Source: Rhizobium sp. (GTDB taxonomy: Bacteria; Pseudomonadota; Alphaproteobacteria; Rhizobiales; Rhizobiaceae). Taken from it: a DNA stretch of 64,000 bases. This document shows positions 18,404-26,007 of this stretch, in pieces (within the stretch, counting starts at the first letter, position 1; each line of letters starts with the position of its first letter). The notes beneath the pieces were generated by a model, which had not been told where the DNA came from, did not search any database, and saw only the letters and a list, made by a program, of their open reading frames with translations. The translations under genes were made by a program, and so were the position numbers. Location: the NCBI GenBank assembly GCA_028290545.1, contig JAQGJP010000099.1, positions 62,001 through 126,000 on the forward strand. The letters are read 5' to 3'.

Positions 18404-19855
18404 ATGCGAATCATCGGCAGGATTTTGAAGTGGCTGGCACTCACGGTGGTGGTGCTGGTCGTCGGCGCGGCTGGATGGCTGTATTTCTTCCCACCTGAGC
18501 TCTTCCGGGTCGGAACCGCCTATGCCGCCAAGATCGTCTGTTCAAACTACAATCTCGCCCATCGCGACCCGGCGCAGGTTCTTGCCGACGATGTCCAGGC
18601 TCCCGGCCATCCCCTGCTCAAATACATCAACATCGACCACCTTCATGACGATTCCTTCGGTGCGAGCCTGTTCGGTTATGTCGCCGAAGAAATCGCCGTC
18701 AATCGCGATGGGCTCGGCTGCGCCGTCGCACCCGGCCATGATCTCGAAGCTGTCCGCAAAGTCAGGTTTGCAAAGCCCGTCGAGGTCAAGCCGGAATCCG
18801 ATTTCGAATGGCCGCTCGGCGATGAGGTCAGCCTGGAGGGCAGTGCCAGGGTCCAGGCGCTGATCGCCGACCCGTCGCTTGCCGGACCGGGCATGCGCGG
18901 CATCGTCGTCGTCAAGAACGGCCGGCTTGTTGCCGAAACCTATGCGCCAGGCTTCACGGCGGGAACGCCGCTGATGGGCTGGTCCATGACCAAGACGGTT
19001 ACCGGTGCCCTGGTGGCGACACGCGTCGCCGCGGGAAAGCTCAAATGGGACCAGGATCACCTCTTTCCCGAATGGACCGATGACCGCGCCAGGATCAAGA
19101 TCGCCGACCTGATGGCGATGCGCAGCGGCCTCAATCTCGAAGAGAGCTATGGCGACGTCAACGATGTGACCCGCATGCTGTTTTTGGAGCCTGATCAGGC
19201 GAAGTTCGTCGCCGATCACGGGCTGGAAGCGCAACCGGGTGCCAGATTTGAATATACGACCGGATCGGCGGTTTTGCTGAGCAGGGTCTGGATGAATACC
19301 TTCCCGGATCAGCTGGAGGCGCTCGCCTATCCCAGGAATGCGCTGTTCGGGCCGATCGGCATGCGTAGCGCCGTCATGGAAACCGATGCCGCCGGCACGT
19401 TCTCCGGCGGTTCGCTGATGTATGCGACCGCGCGCGACTGGGCGCGCTTCGGGCTGCTGCTGGCAAACAAGGGCGACTGGAACGGCGTGCAGGTGCTGCC
19501 TCAGGATTTTGCGGAGATGGTGGCAACCTCGACGCCGGTTTCCGGCGGTCTCTATTCGGAGGCGCTTACCTGGAAATCCGTCCCCCGCAGCGGCCAGGCG
19601 CAGGACGTATCGACGCTGCCATCGGACACGTTCTGGGCGCGGGGACACGACGGCCAGTCGATTGCCGTCATTCCTTCGGAAGGGCTGGTGGTCGTGAGGC
19701 TTGGCCTGACTCCGTCGAAGCTGGGATACAGGCCGGAGATGCTGGTCGAAAAGGTCATGGACGCGGCAAGGGAGCCTGTTCCGGATGCGCCCGCGGAAAA
19801 TGCGCGGCCGACCGACGATGCACAGCCGAGCGAGAATGCGATAGAGCCGCAGTAG
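18404..19855 (+). CDS. Serine hydrolase, beta-lactamase/penicillin-binding-like family
   Basis: A 483-residue membrane-anchored class C-type serine hydrolase. One N-terminal membrane segment (WLALTVVVLVVGAAGWLYFF) is followed by a leader region and the catalytic domain with SMTK as the SxxK motif, TTGSAVL at the position of YxN, and GHDGQ as the KTG/HxG equivalent. Residues after about 440 are a low-complexity Pro/Ala/Glu tail. Relatives include esterases, D-aminopeptidases and 6-aminohexanoate-dimer hydrolases; the substrate is not inferable. GAGG lies at good distance from the ATG at 18404; an ATG at 18392 adds four residues but its Shine-Dalgarno is too close and inside a hairpin. Confidence 0.88.
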   Translation: MRIIGRILKWLALTVVVLVVGAAGWLYFFPPELFRVGTAYAAKIVCSNYNLAHRDPAQVLADDVQAPGHPLLKYINIDHLHDDSFGASLFGYVAEEIAVNRDGLGCAVAPGHDLEAVRKVRFAKPVEVKPESDFEWPLGDEVSLEGSARVQALIADPSLAGPGMRGIVVVKNGRLVAETYAPGFTAGTPLMGWSMTKTVTGALVATRVAAGKLKWDQDHLFPEWTDDRARIKIADLMAMRSGLNLEESYGDVNDVTRMLFLEPDQAKFVADHGLEAQPGARFEYTTGSAVLLSRVWMNTFPDQLEALAYPRNALFGPIGMRSAVMETDAAGTFSGGSLMYATARDWARFGLLLANKGDWNGVQVLPQDFAEMVATSTPVSGGLYSEALTWKSVPRSGQAQDVSTLPSDTFWARGHDGQSIAVIPSEGLVVVRLGLTPSKLGYRPEMLVEKVMDAAREPVPDAPAENARPTDDAQPSENAIEPQ

Positions 19856-19901
19856 TCAGATTTTCAAAAGGCATCAGGGAAGATTGATGACGGTTCAACC
19901 G

Positions 19902-20777
19902 TCACTGCATGCCAAGTTCGTCGAGCAGCCGCTTCTTCTTGGCCTGGTAGTAATAGCCGGTGCGATAAAGCCAGTCGGCTTTCTTGGCATCCTTATCTGC
20001 GACGATCCAGGCGCCTTTCAGATATTTGACCGCATATTTCAGATTGGTTTCCGCATCGAGGAGTCCGCTTGGATTTCCATCGTAACCCAGGCCCCTGGCG
20101 GTATTGTAGCGGATCTGCATCAGACCCCAATTGCCACGATGCACAGCAGTGGGATCATAATTGGTCTCGCGGCGGACGACGTGATGCACCAGCGATTCCG
20201 GCACGTCATAAAGCGATGCGTATTTATTGATCAACTGGTTGAGGTTGGTGTTCTTGGTCGAGGACACGAAGGGTTCCAGGGATCTCGTCTCGGATTGATC
20301 TTCCAACAGCGCAGTGGTGGTTGAAAGCTCCGGTGTCCCGAATTCATCCTGCATCGCAACGTCGCCGATCGAGCGGGTCTTGACGCTTTGGTTGGCCATC
20401 GTCTCCTGGGCCATTGCCGGATCGGCGGAGGCGACTTCGACGGTTTGGACGGCGGGAGCCGTTTCGACACCCGCGGCCATATCGATAGCCGCTATGGCTT
20501 CACTCCCCGGTTTCGACGCCGGGATCGCATAGGCCATGGCGATGGATTTATCGGTGGCGAGATCAACGGGCTTGACGTCGATCGTGGCCGTTTCGTTGGT
20601 CGTCGTCAGGCCGGACGTATCGGTCTGCTGCAGCGTGGTGAGCATCGCGATCTCTTCTGCGGACGGCTTCTGCTCGGGAACGACGGAATAGACCTTCGAA
20701 GTCGTACAAGAGGCGGTCAGACACATGGTTCCGGAGACCAGAGCGATCTGTATGGCCAGCTTCAAATTTTTTCTCAT
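19902..20777 (-). CDS. Lytic transglycosylase lipoprotein (SLT domain)
   Basis: A 291-residue exported protein. The signal sequence ends at a lipobox-like LTASC, giving a probable lipoprotein. Residues about 30-175 are a low-complexity Thr/Ala/Glu-rich region without recognisable domain. The C-terminal SLT domain shows the catalytic glutamate in VVRRETNYDPTAVH, then GNWGLMQIRYNTARGLGY and LKYAVKYLKGA. It would cleave glycan strands of peptidoglycan. GGGA lies before the ATG at 20777; the frame runs to 20804. A short hairpin overlapping the stop codon (19888-19904) is too weak to call a terminator. Confidence 0.9.
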   Translation of the reverse strand: MRKNLKLAIQIALVSGTMCLTASCTTSKVYSVVPEQKPSAEEIAMLTTLQQTDTSGLTTTNETATIDVKPVDLATDKSIAMAYAIPASKPGSEAIAAIDMAAGVETAPAVQTVEVASADPAMAQETMANQSVKTRSIGDVAMQDEFGTPELSTTTALLEDQSETRSLEPFVSSTKNTNLNQLINKYASLYDVPESLVHHVVRRETNYDPTAVHRGNWGLMQIRYNTARGLGYDGNPSGLLDAETNLKYAVKYLKGAWIVADKDAKKADWLYRTGYYYQAKKKRLLDELGMQ

Positions 20778-20986
20778 ATTCCCGCCCGTATTTGCCGATT
20801 TCACCCCGTTTCGGAGTGGAACTGTTCACAAATCGTTACGTCCTGATACCTCATTAACTTTTGCTCGGCAACCCTGCCTGAGCCTTACCGCAACTTACCG
20901 CGACGTATTTATTAAGGCGGATAAACCAAAGGTAGAGAAAAGGGGTGGGGTCAGGGATGTGGAAGACCTGAAAAACAATGCGTTAA

Positions 20987-21014
20987 CGAACCGGCACTTT
21001 TCTGCGCCGGTTCG
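20987..21014 (-). terminator. Probable terminator hairpin after pfp
   Basis: A 9-bp perfect stem (CGAACCGGC/GCCGGTTCG, arms 20987-20995 and 21006-21014) lies 12 bases beyond the stop of the minus-strand phosphofructokinase. The U-tract is displaced by about 12 bases, so efficiency is uncertain. Confidence 0.5.
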
Positions 21015-21025
21015 CAAAAATATCT

Positions 21026-22237
21026 TCAGAGGTTGCTCAAATCCTGCCCCACAAAGTCCATCATTTCGCCAAACCACGGCGTGGTCGGGTCGAAATGCTT
21101 GCCGCCCTTGATGCGCTCGAACTCGATTGTCCGCAATCTTCCGCCCTGTTCCTCGTCATGGCCGGTGACGCCCGAGACGCGGTTAAGCGCACTTTCCACC
21201 GCGAGATCGACCATGCTCTGGATAAGGCGCAAGTCGTCGCGGTTGGAGGGAGCGGATCGGGCGAAATAGCCCGACTTCTGCACCATTGCGCGCTCGGCAC
21301 CGATGATCTGGCCGATCTGCTTGGAGAACCAGCTGCCGACATTGATCGTGTCGATCTTCACATGGCCGAAGGCATCGCGCTTGACTTGTTCGCCGGCGGC
21401 TTCGCGCTCGGCGACGATCGCGTCGAGACCTGCGCCTTCCGATACGAAGATCGTCACGAAGCCGGCCTTGTCCATGATCTTCCTGAGACGAGCGCCCTCC
21501 TTGTCGAAATCGAAATCGAGCTCGGGGAGATAAATGCCATCAATGTTCTTGAGCTGGGTGTTCATCATCAGCCCCTCGACATATTCATTGTGCCGGGTCT
21601 TCTGGATGTATGCGCGGGCGGTTGCAGCGGTCAACCAGCCGGAATGCCGGCCCATGACTTCATGCACCACAAGCGTTTTCGGAGCAGCGCTCTGCTCGTT
21701 GGAGACATGATCGAAGAAATGCGCGCCGACCTCGGCCGCCGTCCAGGCACCGAGCGACTGCCTGATCGGCACGATATCGTTATCGACCGTCTTGGGCAGT
21801 CCGACGACCGTAAGGTTATAGCCATTGGCGCCGAGATAGGCCGCAAGGTCGGCAGCCGCGGTGTTGGTGTCGTCGCCGCCGATCGTGTGGAGAATGCTGA
21901 CGCCATCCCGGGTGAGCCGCTCGGCCGCGATCCGCAACGGGTTCTCGCCTTCCTTGACCAGGCCGCGCTTGATGCAATCGGCGACATTGGTCAGCTTCAC
22001 ACGGCTGTTTCCGATCGGCGATCCGCCATGATTGTGGAGCAGACCGGCTCTCTCGCGCATGTCCTTGGTGATCTGGATGCTGTCACCGAGCAGCACGCCC
22101 TGATAGCCGGAGCGGTAGGCTATCAGTTCAACGTCAGGGGCGATATCGCTGTAGCGCTCTATGAGCCCGCCCACTGCTGAAGAGAGACAGGGTGCGAGAC
22201 CGCCAGCGGTCAGCAATGCAGCTTTCTGTTTAGCCAT
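21026..22237 (-). CDS. pfp: Diphosphate-fructose-6-phosphate 1-phosphotransferase (PPi-type phosphofructokinase)
   Basis: A 403-residue phosphofructokinase. The motif GGDDTNTAAADLA, with Asp where ATP-dependent enzymes have Gly (GGDG), and the following PKTVDNDI are diagnostic of the pyrophosphate-using form, which makes fructose 1,6-bisphosphate reversibly. The substrate-binding MGRHSGWLTAATA and the later GAGLDAIVAE stretch are present. Rhizobia generally lack a functional ATP-PFK glycolysis, so the physiological direction is uncertain. GGAGGAAAAA lies immediately before the ATG at 22237. It is monocistronic. Confidence 0.93.
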   Translation of the reverse strand: MAKQKAALLTAGGLAPCLSSAVGGLIERYSDIAPDVELIAYRSGYQGVLLGDSIQITKDMRERAGLLHNHGGSPIGNSRVKLTNVADCIKRGLVKEGENPLRIAAERLTRDGVSILHTIGGDDTNTAAADLAAYLGANGYNLTVVGLPKTVDNDIVPIRQSLGAWTAAEVGAHFFDHVSNEQSAAPKTLVVHEVMGRHSGWLTAATARAYIQKTRHNEYVEGLMMNTQLKNIDGIYLPELDFDFDKEGARLRKIMDKAGFVTIFVSEGAGLDAIVAEREAAGEQVKRDAFGHVKIDTINVGSWFSKQIGQIIGAERAMVQKSGYFARSAPSNRDDLRLIQSMVDLAVESALNRVSGVTGHDEEQGGRLRTIEFERIKGGKHFDPTTPWFGEMMDFVGQDLSNL

Positions 22238-22632
22238 TTTTTCCTCCATGCGGGCTGTGATGATGCATGGATGAAATAGCCGTCACGGACTGTAAAGTGA
22301 AGAGATCATGAATAACGGGCTTTTTCGCGCTCTGGACTGTCCAAATCACCGGGGATGCCGAAACAGCGCCTCCGGGCGACCTTTTGGGCGGTATGCGTGG
22401 AGCGCCGCAATCCCAGGCAAGCGGCTGGCGCGGGGTGGCACGCTGCCGTCAACAGCAGTTCCCTAACCTTCGCCATATTTTCGCCGCGCAAGCCTGTCCT
22501 GCATGTGATTGCTGGCATTGAACGGCAATTTCGTTCTCAGATTGATTCGCCTCTCAGGCGGGGAACTTTTGAAGCGTGGGTTCGTTTCCAAGTCATCGAT
22601 AGCCATAATCACGAATATTCAAGGAGTTCGAT
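22238..22632. other. Gene-free stretch, 395 bp
   Basis: Two overlapping short open frames here (22306-22518 minus, 22355-22636 plus) have no plausible start context or protein character and are treated as chance. I see no RNA gene or mobile element remnant. The right end carries AAGGAG, the ribosome binding site of the next gene. Confidence 0.5.
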
Positions 22633-22875
22633 ATGAGAAAGACCATTACAGCCGCGGTCATTGCGTGCTTTGCAGCTGTCTCCTTCACCGCGCCGGCAAT
22701 GGCCGACAGCCTGACCATTAAGGTCAAGCCAAATACGCCCGTCGTCAATCGGGTCGTGATCAAGCCGCCTGTCGTGAAAAAGGTCATCGTCGTGCGCAAG
22801 GCGTGCTATAACAAGACCGTGAAAACCGTGACCAATCGCAAGACTGTGATCGTCAAGAAGCGCATCTGCCCTTAA
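22633..22875 (+). CDS. Small exported basic protein, valine/lysine-rich
   Basis: An 80-residue protein with a clear Sec signal peptide (MRKTITAAVIACFAAVSF, cleavage after AMA). The mature part of about 55 residues is strongly basic, rich in alternating Val and Lys (VVKKVIVVRKACYNK, KTVIVKKRICP), with two cysteines that could form one disulfide. AAGGAGTTCGAT precedes the ATG. I do not recognise the family. The beta-strand-like alternation and high positive charge suggest a periplasmic protein that binds something anionic, but that is inference. Confidence 0.8.
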   Translation: MRKTITAAVIACFAAVSFTAPAMADSLTIKVKPNTPVVNRVVIKPPVVKKVIVVRKACYNKTVKTVTNRKTVIVKKRICP

Positions 22876-22906
22876 TCGCATGCGATTATTCAAGAGAAAT
22901 CTGAAA

Positions 22907-22928
22907 GGGCTCGCAGCGATGCGGGCCC
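22907..22928 (+). terminator. Hairpin after the small exported protein gene
   Basis: A 9-bp stem with one G-U pair (GGGCTCGCA/TGCGGGCCC, arms 22907-22915 and 22920-22928) with a GCGA tetraloop is preceded by AAAs and followed by GTTCGG. A perfect 16-bp palindrome (TAATCGCATGCGATTA, 22873-22888) overlaps the stop codon and may form a further hairpin. Confidence 0.5.
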
Positions 22929-23078
22929 GTTCGGCTTGAGAAATAACGCAATGCAATGGAAACTATATTCCCGAATGACGTTACATTACGAAAATTTGAT
23001 GCTGTCTTCGGCTTGCATTTCCGGCGATTATTTGTTCAGGCTTCTACAAGCCAAATCACGCTGCTGCCGGGTGCGGGA

Positions 23079-23789
23079 ATGTCATTCTGGGAAAAATTGA
23101 TGAGTGCGGTAACGGATGCCGCCACGAACACGCTTTCATGCATCGTGGAAGCTATCCGCACGATTTTCGAAGGCGACCCGGAAACCCGGCGCAAGGTGGC
23201 GTTCTCCGTCGCTGTCATAGCGCTTTCGGCCAAGATGGCCAAGGCCGACGGCATCGTCACCGAAACCGAGATCAAGGCGTTCCAGCAGGTCTTCGATTAC
23301 CCCGAGGAAGAAGCCAAGAACGTCGCGCGCCTCTACAATCTTGCCAAGCAGGATGTCGCCGGCTACGAGGCCTATGCCGAGAAGCTTTCCGGGCTCTGCA
23401 GTTCGCGCAAGGCAGGCTGCCCGGTGCTTGAAAACGTACTCGACGGCCTGTTCCACATCGCCAAGGCCGATGGCGCCGTGCATGAGAAGGAAATGTCCTT
23501 CCTGCAGGATGTCGCGCAGATTTTTCAAATGTCGGAAGAGCAGTTCGAGCGCATCATCGCCCGCCACGTCCATGTCGAGGGCAGGGACCCCTATATCGTG
23601 CTCGGCGTATCGCGGAAAGACGATTTCCTGACGATCCGCAAGCACTACCGAAGCCTGGTTAACGAGCATCACCCTGACAGGTTGATTGCGCGCGGCCTGC
23701 CGGCTTCCTTTCATGCCATCGCCAATGATCGCATGGCCAAGCTCAATGCCGCCTATGCGGCGATTGAAAGAGAACTTCGCGCGGCATGA
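23079..23789 (+). CDS. TerB-like and DnaJ domain protein
   Basis: A 236-residue soluble protein. A TerB/DjlA-type helical domain occupies about residues 20-140 (KVAFSVAVIALSAKMAKADG, ETEIKAFQQVF, and a second ADGAVHEKE repeat). A J domain follows at about 165-232 with the HPD tripeptide in NEHHPDRLIARG, so it should stimulate a DnaK partner. Unlike E. coli DjlA it has no N-terminal membrane anchor. The ATG at 23079 is chosen because upstream residues in the open frame (to 22956) are not domain-like. The stop overlaps the next start (ATGA), coupling it to the amidase. Confidence 0.9.
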   Translation: MSFWEKLMSAVTDAATNTLSCIVEAIRTIFEGDPETRRKVAFSVAVIALSAKMAKADGIVTETEIKAFQQVFDYPEEEAKNVARLYNLAKQDVAGYEAYAEKLSGLCSSRKAGCPVLENVLDGLFHIAKADGAVHEKEMSFLQDVAQIFQMSEEQFERIIARHVHVEGRDPYIVLGVSRKDDFLTIRKHYRSLVNEHHPDRLIARGLPASFHAIANDRMAKLNAAYAAIERELRAA

Positions 23790-24559
23790 GCGCCTTCCTG
23801 CCGGATTTTGCCGCTGCTGACGTCATCCCCTCTCCCAATCATGGCGAGCGCCGCAGTGGCCGGCGGCCCGATGCGATTGTCCTTCACTACACCGGAATGG
23901 AAACGGCGGATCGCGCGCTCCACTGGCTGACCGTGCCGGAAAGCGAAGTCTCGTGCCATTATCTGGTTTTCGAAGATGGCCGCATTGCGCAACTGGTGCC
24001 CGAGGAACGCCGCGCCTGGCATGCGGGTAACAGCTTCTGGAAAGGCGAGACTGATCTCAATTCCGGCTCGATAGGCATCGAGATCGCCAATGTCGGGCAT
24101 CCCGGTGGTTTGCCGGAGTTTCCTGGCGTGCAAATCGAAGCGGTCATTCGGCTTTGTGCGGATATCATGAGCCGCTGGAGTATTCTGCCCGAACGCGTGT
24201 TGGCGCATTCCGACATCGCTCCGGTGCGCAAGGTCGATCCGGGCGAAAAATTTCCTTGGGAGATTCTCGCCGCGCGCGGGATCGGGCACTATGTCGATGC
24301 GGCACCCGTCGGCGGCGGCCGGTTCTTCCAGCGCGGCGATGCGGGTCCGCCGGTCCAGGCATTGCAGGCGATGCTGGCGCTCTATGGTTACAATACACCG
24401 GTCACCGGCGAATACTGTGAACGCACTGAAGGCGACGTCGCTGCCTTCCAGCGGCATTTCCGCCGCGAGCGTGTCGATGGCATTGCCGATTTTTCGACGA
24501 TCGATACGCTGCACCGCTTGCTGAAGGCACTGCCTTCCGCCGCCGCTGATCGGAATTAA
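23786..24559 (+). CDS. N-acetylmuramoyl-L-alanine amidase with peptidoglycan-binding domain
   Basis: A 257-residue Amidase_2 protein. The zinc ligands are visible in IVLHYTGM, AWHAGNSFW and LAHSDIAPVRKVDPG, the last also holding the catalytic lysine-type block of AmpD/AmiD. A peptidoglycan-binding_1 domain closes the protein (QALQAMLALYGYNTPVTG, VAAFQRHFRRERVDG). There is no signal peptide, so it resembles cytoplasmic AmpD in location (anhydro-muropeptide recycling) but AmiD in having a binding domain. It is translationally coupled to the TerB-DnaJ gene by ATGA. The rnpB gene begins about 45 bases past the stop. Confidence 0.93.
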   Translation: MSAFLPDFAAADVIPSPNHGERRSGRRPDAIVLHYTGMETADRALHWLTVPESEVSCHYLVFEDGRIAQLVPEERRAWHAGNSFWKGETDLNSGSIGIEIANVGHPGGLPEFPGVQIEAVIRLCADIMSRWSILPERVLAHSDIAPVRKVDPGEKFPWEILAARGIGHYVDAAPVGGGRFFQRGDAGPPVQALQAMLALYGYNTPVTGEYCERTEGDVAAFQRHFRRERVDGIADFSTIDTLHRLLKALPSAAADRN

Positions 24560-24603
24560 ATCCGGTCTTCGGCTTCCCATCGCCGTCCCGCTGGTCTAAG
24601 GGG

Positions 24604-25006
24604 TGCCTGCCAGTTGGCTGGGCAGCCGCGCTTTGCAATGGTCGAAAGGCCGCAGGGTGAGGAAAGTCCGGGCTCCACGGAAACACGGCGCCGGATAACG
24701 TCCGGCGGGGGCGACCCTAGGGAAAGTGCCACAGAAAACAAACCGCCCGGCTTGCCGGGTCAGGGTGAAAAGGTGAGGTAAGAGCTCACCGCGGATCTGG
24801 CAACAGAGACGGCATGGCAAACCCCGCCGGGAGCAAGACCGAATAGGGACAGCACGTGCGCGCAAGCGCCAGACCCGTTTCCGGGTTCGCTGTCCGGGTG
24901 GGTTGCGTGAGACGGCGCGCAAGCGCCGTCCCAGATGAATGGCTGCCACGCTCCGGAGCAATCCGGAGCCATACAGAACCCGGCTTACAGGCCAACTGGC
25001 GATTTT
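24604..25006 (+). ncRNA. rnpB: RNase P RNA, bacterial class A
   Basis: The catalytic RNA that matures the 5' ends of tRNAs. The terminal helix P1 is perfect: GCCAGTTGGC at 24609-24618 pairs with GCCAACTGGC at 24991-25000. Conserved cores are seen: GAGGAAAGTCCGGGCTCC (about 24658-24675), the GGGTGAAAAGGTG region, ACAGAGACGGCATGG, and the 3' CCGGCTTACAGGCC just before P1. The length of about 400 nt fits alphaproteobacterial type A. A T-run (GATTTTTCC) after P1 probably ends the transcript. The exact ends are approximate. Confidence 0.95.
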
Positions 25007-25271
25007 TCCACGACGCGCGCTCAATGTGCCGCAAACCTTGCAACGCGGAGCCCGACCCATTCGATGGGGGTTGAATTTGATTTTTGTTAGTCGTAACACG
25101 CGATCCCTTGGAAATCTCGGCGCTGTTTCGATTTTAAATTTTCAGTTAACGCAGATTAATTTTAACTAAACTCAAGTCGTATTGCTGCATTTGCGACATC
25201 TTTATCAATTGCCGCAAGAAATCGTTCAAGGTGTAACTTGCGGAAATTACACCCGGTCATTTCCCGGAAAA

Positions 25272-25293
25272 TTAAACTTTCATTAAACTTAAC
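25272..25293. promoter_or_regulatory. CtrA-type site, TTAA-N7-TTAA, upstream of mraZ
   Basis: TTAA at 25272 and 25283 are separated by exactly seven bases, and a further TTAAC begins at 25289. This matches the established TTAA-N7-TTAA recognition pattern of the cell-cycle regulator CtrA in alphaproteobacteria. AT-rich context raises the chance of a random match. Confidence 0.45.
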
Positions 25294-25339
25294 AGCTTAT
25301 GAATAATCGATGCCGGAATCCCCGGTTTGCAGGTTCACT

Positions 25340-25373
25340 CCCATTGACGCCCAAACTGTCCCATGTTATCCCA
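25340..25373 (-). promoter_or_regulatory. MraZ-type operator, four TGGG boxes at 10-bp period
   Basis: On the minus strand TGGG occurs four times, with CCCA on the plus strand starting at 25340, 25350, 25360 and 25370, so the period is exactly 10 bp. MraZ is known to bind TGGGN direct repeats with 5-base spacers upstream of its own gene. Here the boxes face away from mraZ and lie about 180 bases before its start. Confidence 0.75.
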
Positions 25374-25451
25374 AAAGTGCACTGCCAGAGGGCGCGTTGA
25401 GGCCCGATTCAGACTTGGTGCAGACCGGCCGGCTCGCTCGGGCGGATTGGG

Positions 25452-25482
25452 TGTAAATGTGGGACAGGACCTCACATTTACA
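25452..25482. repeat. Perfect inverted repeat upstream of mraZ
   Basis: Arms TGTAAATGTG (25452-25461) and CACATTTACA (25473-25482) are exact reverse complements around an 11-base spacer containing GGACAGGACC. It could be an operator or a hairpin in the mraZ leader. Confidence 0.6.
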
Positions 25483-25549
25483 AGCGATATCAAGTGCATA
25501 ACGGCTCTTTGTTCAAGAGCGGGTCGCTTGGAAGCGGATGTATTGCGTC

Positions 25550-25990
25550 ATGAGCCGGTTCCTTTCGCATGCCACGAACAAGATCGATGCAAAGGGGCGG
25601 GTTTCTGTACCGTCAGCCTTTCGCAGCGTTCTGGTGTCGGAGGGCATCGAGGAGCTTTATTGCTTTCAGGACTTTCACTATCCGGCGATAAACATCGGCG
25701 GTCCGGAGTTGCTTGCCCGTTTCGAACGGCGGCTCGGGGACCTGGATCCGTTTGCGCCGGAATCGAACCAGATGTCGCTGCTTATCCATGGTGGCGGGGT
25801 CTTCATGAAGCTCGATTCGGAAGGTCGCCTGATGGTGACGGAGTTCATCCGTTCATTCACGGGCATCGAGGGCGAGGTGGCCTTCGTCGGTCGGGCGGAC
25901 TATTTTCAGCTGTGGCGGCCGGAATCCTTTTCGGGCGCCCAGAAAGCGGCGAGGGAGGAACTGGGGAATCGAGGCCCCAGTTCCCGATGA
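25550..25990 (+). CDS. mraZ: Transcriptional regulator MraZ
   Basis: A 146-residue regulator with two SpoVT/AbrB-like repeats. The first shows [16 protein letters not shown] and the second [17 protein letters not shown], the diagnostic DxKGRxxxP-type blocks of MraZ. It forms a ring that binds TGGG repeats upstream of its own operon; four such boxes lie about 180 bases upstream. [10 protein letters not shown] matches the usual rhizobial start, so the ATG at 25550 is chosen, but an ATG at 25538 has the better-placed GGAAG and cannot be excluded. The stop overlaps a possible rsmH start (ATGATG). First gene of the dcw cluster. Confidence 0.95.
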   Translation: MSRFLSHATNKIDAKGRVSVPSAFRSVLVSEGIEELYCFQDFHYPAINIGGPELLARFERRLGDLDPFAPESNQMSLLIHGGGVFMKLDSEGRLMVTEFIRSFTGIEGEVAFVGRADYFQLWRPESFSGAQKAAREELGNRGPSSR

Positions 25991-26007
25991 TGCGGGGCAG
26001 CGGCAAT

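Larger units (their letters stand above)
25007..25549 (+). promoter_or_regulatory. Long intergenic control region upstream of mraZ, 543 bp
   Basis: No gene is supported here. The stretch is AT-rich for about 300 bases after rnpB and then holds, in order: an inverted repeat CCGCAAG/CTTGCGG (25212-25243), a TTAA-N7-TTAA site (25272-25286), four TGGG boxes on the minus strand (25340-25373), and a 10-bp inverted repeat (25452-25482) about 70 bases before mraZ. This is presumably the main promoter of the division and cell wall cluster. No promoter hexamers are called. Confidence 0.6.

Noticed and set aside
19888-19904. Short hairpin TGACGG/CCGTCA as a terminator for the lytic transglycosylase at 19902
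   Set aside because: Only six base pairs, overlaps the stop codon and lacks a U-tract.
22306-22636. Two short overlapping frames between pfp and the small exported protein gene
   Set aside because: Opposed and overlapping, no Shine-Dalgarno, unlikely composition.
25146-25165. TTAA repeats at 25146, 25156 and 25162 as a CtrA site
   Set aside because: The spacing between the first two is six bases, not seven, and the DNA is AT-rich here.
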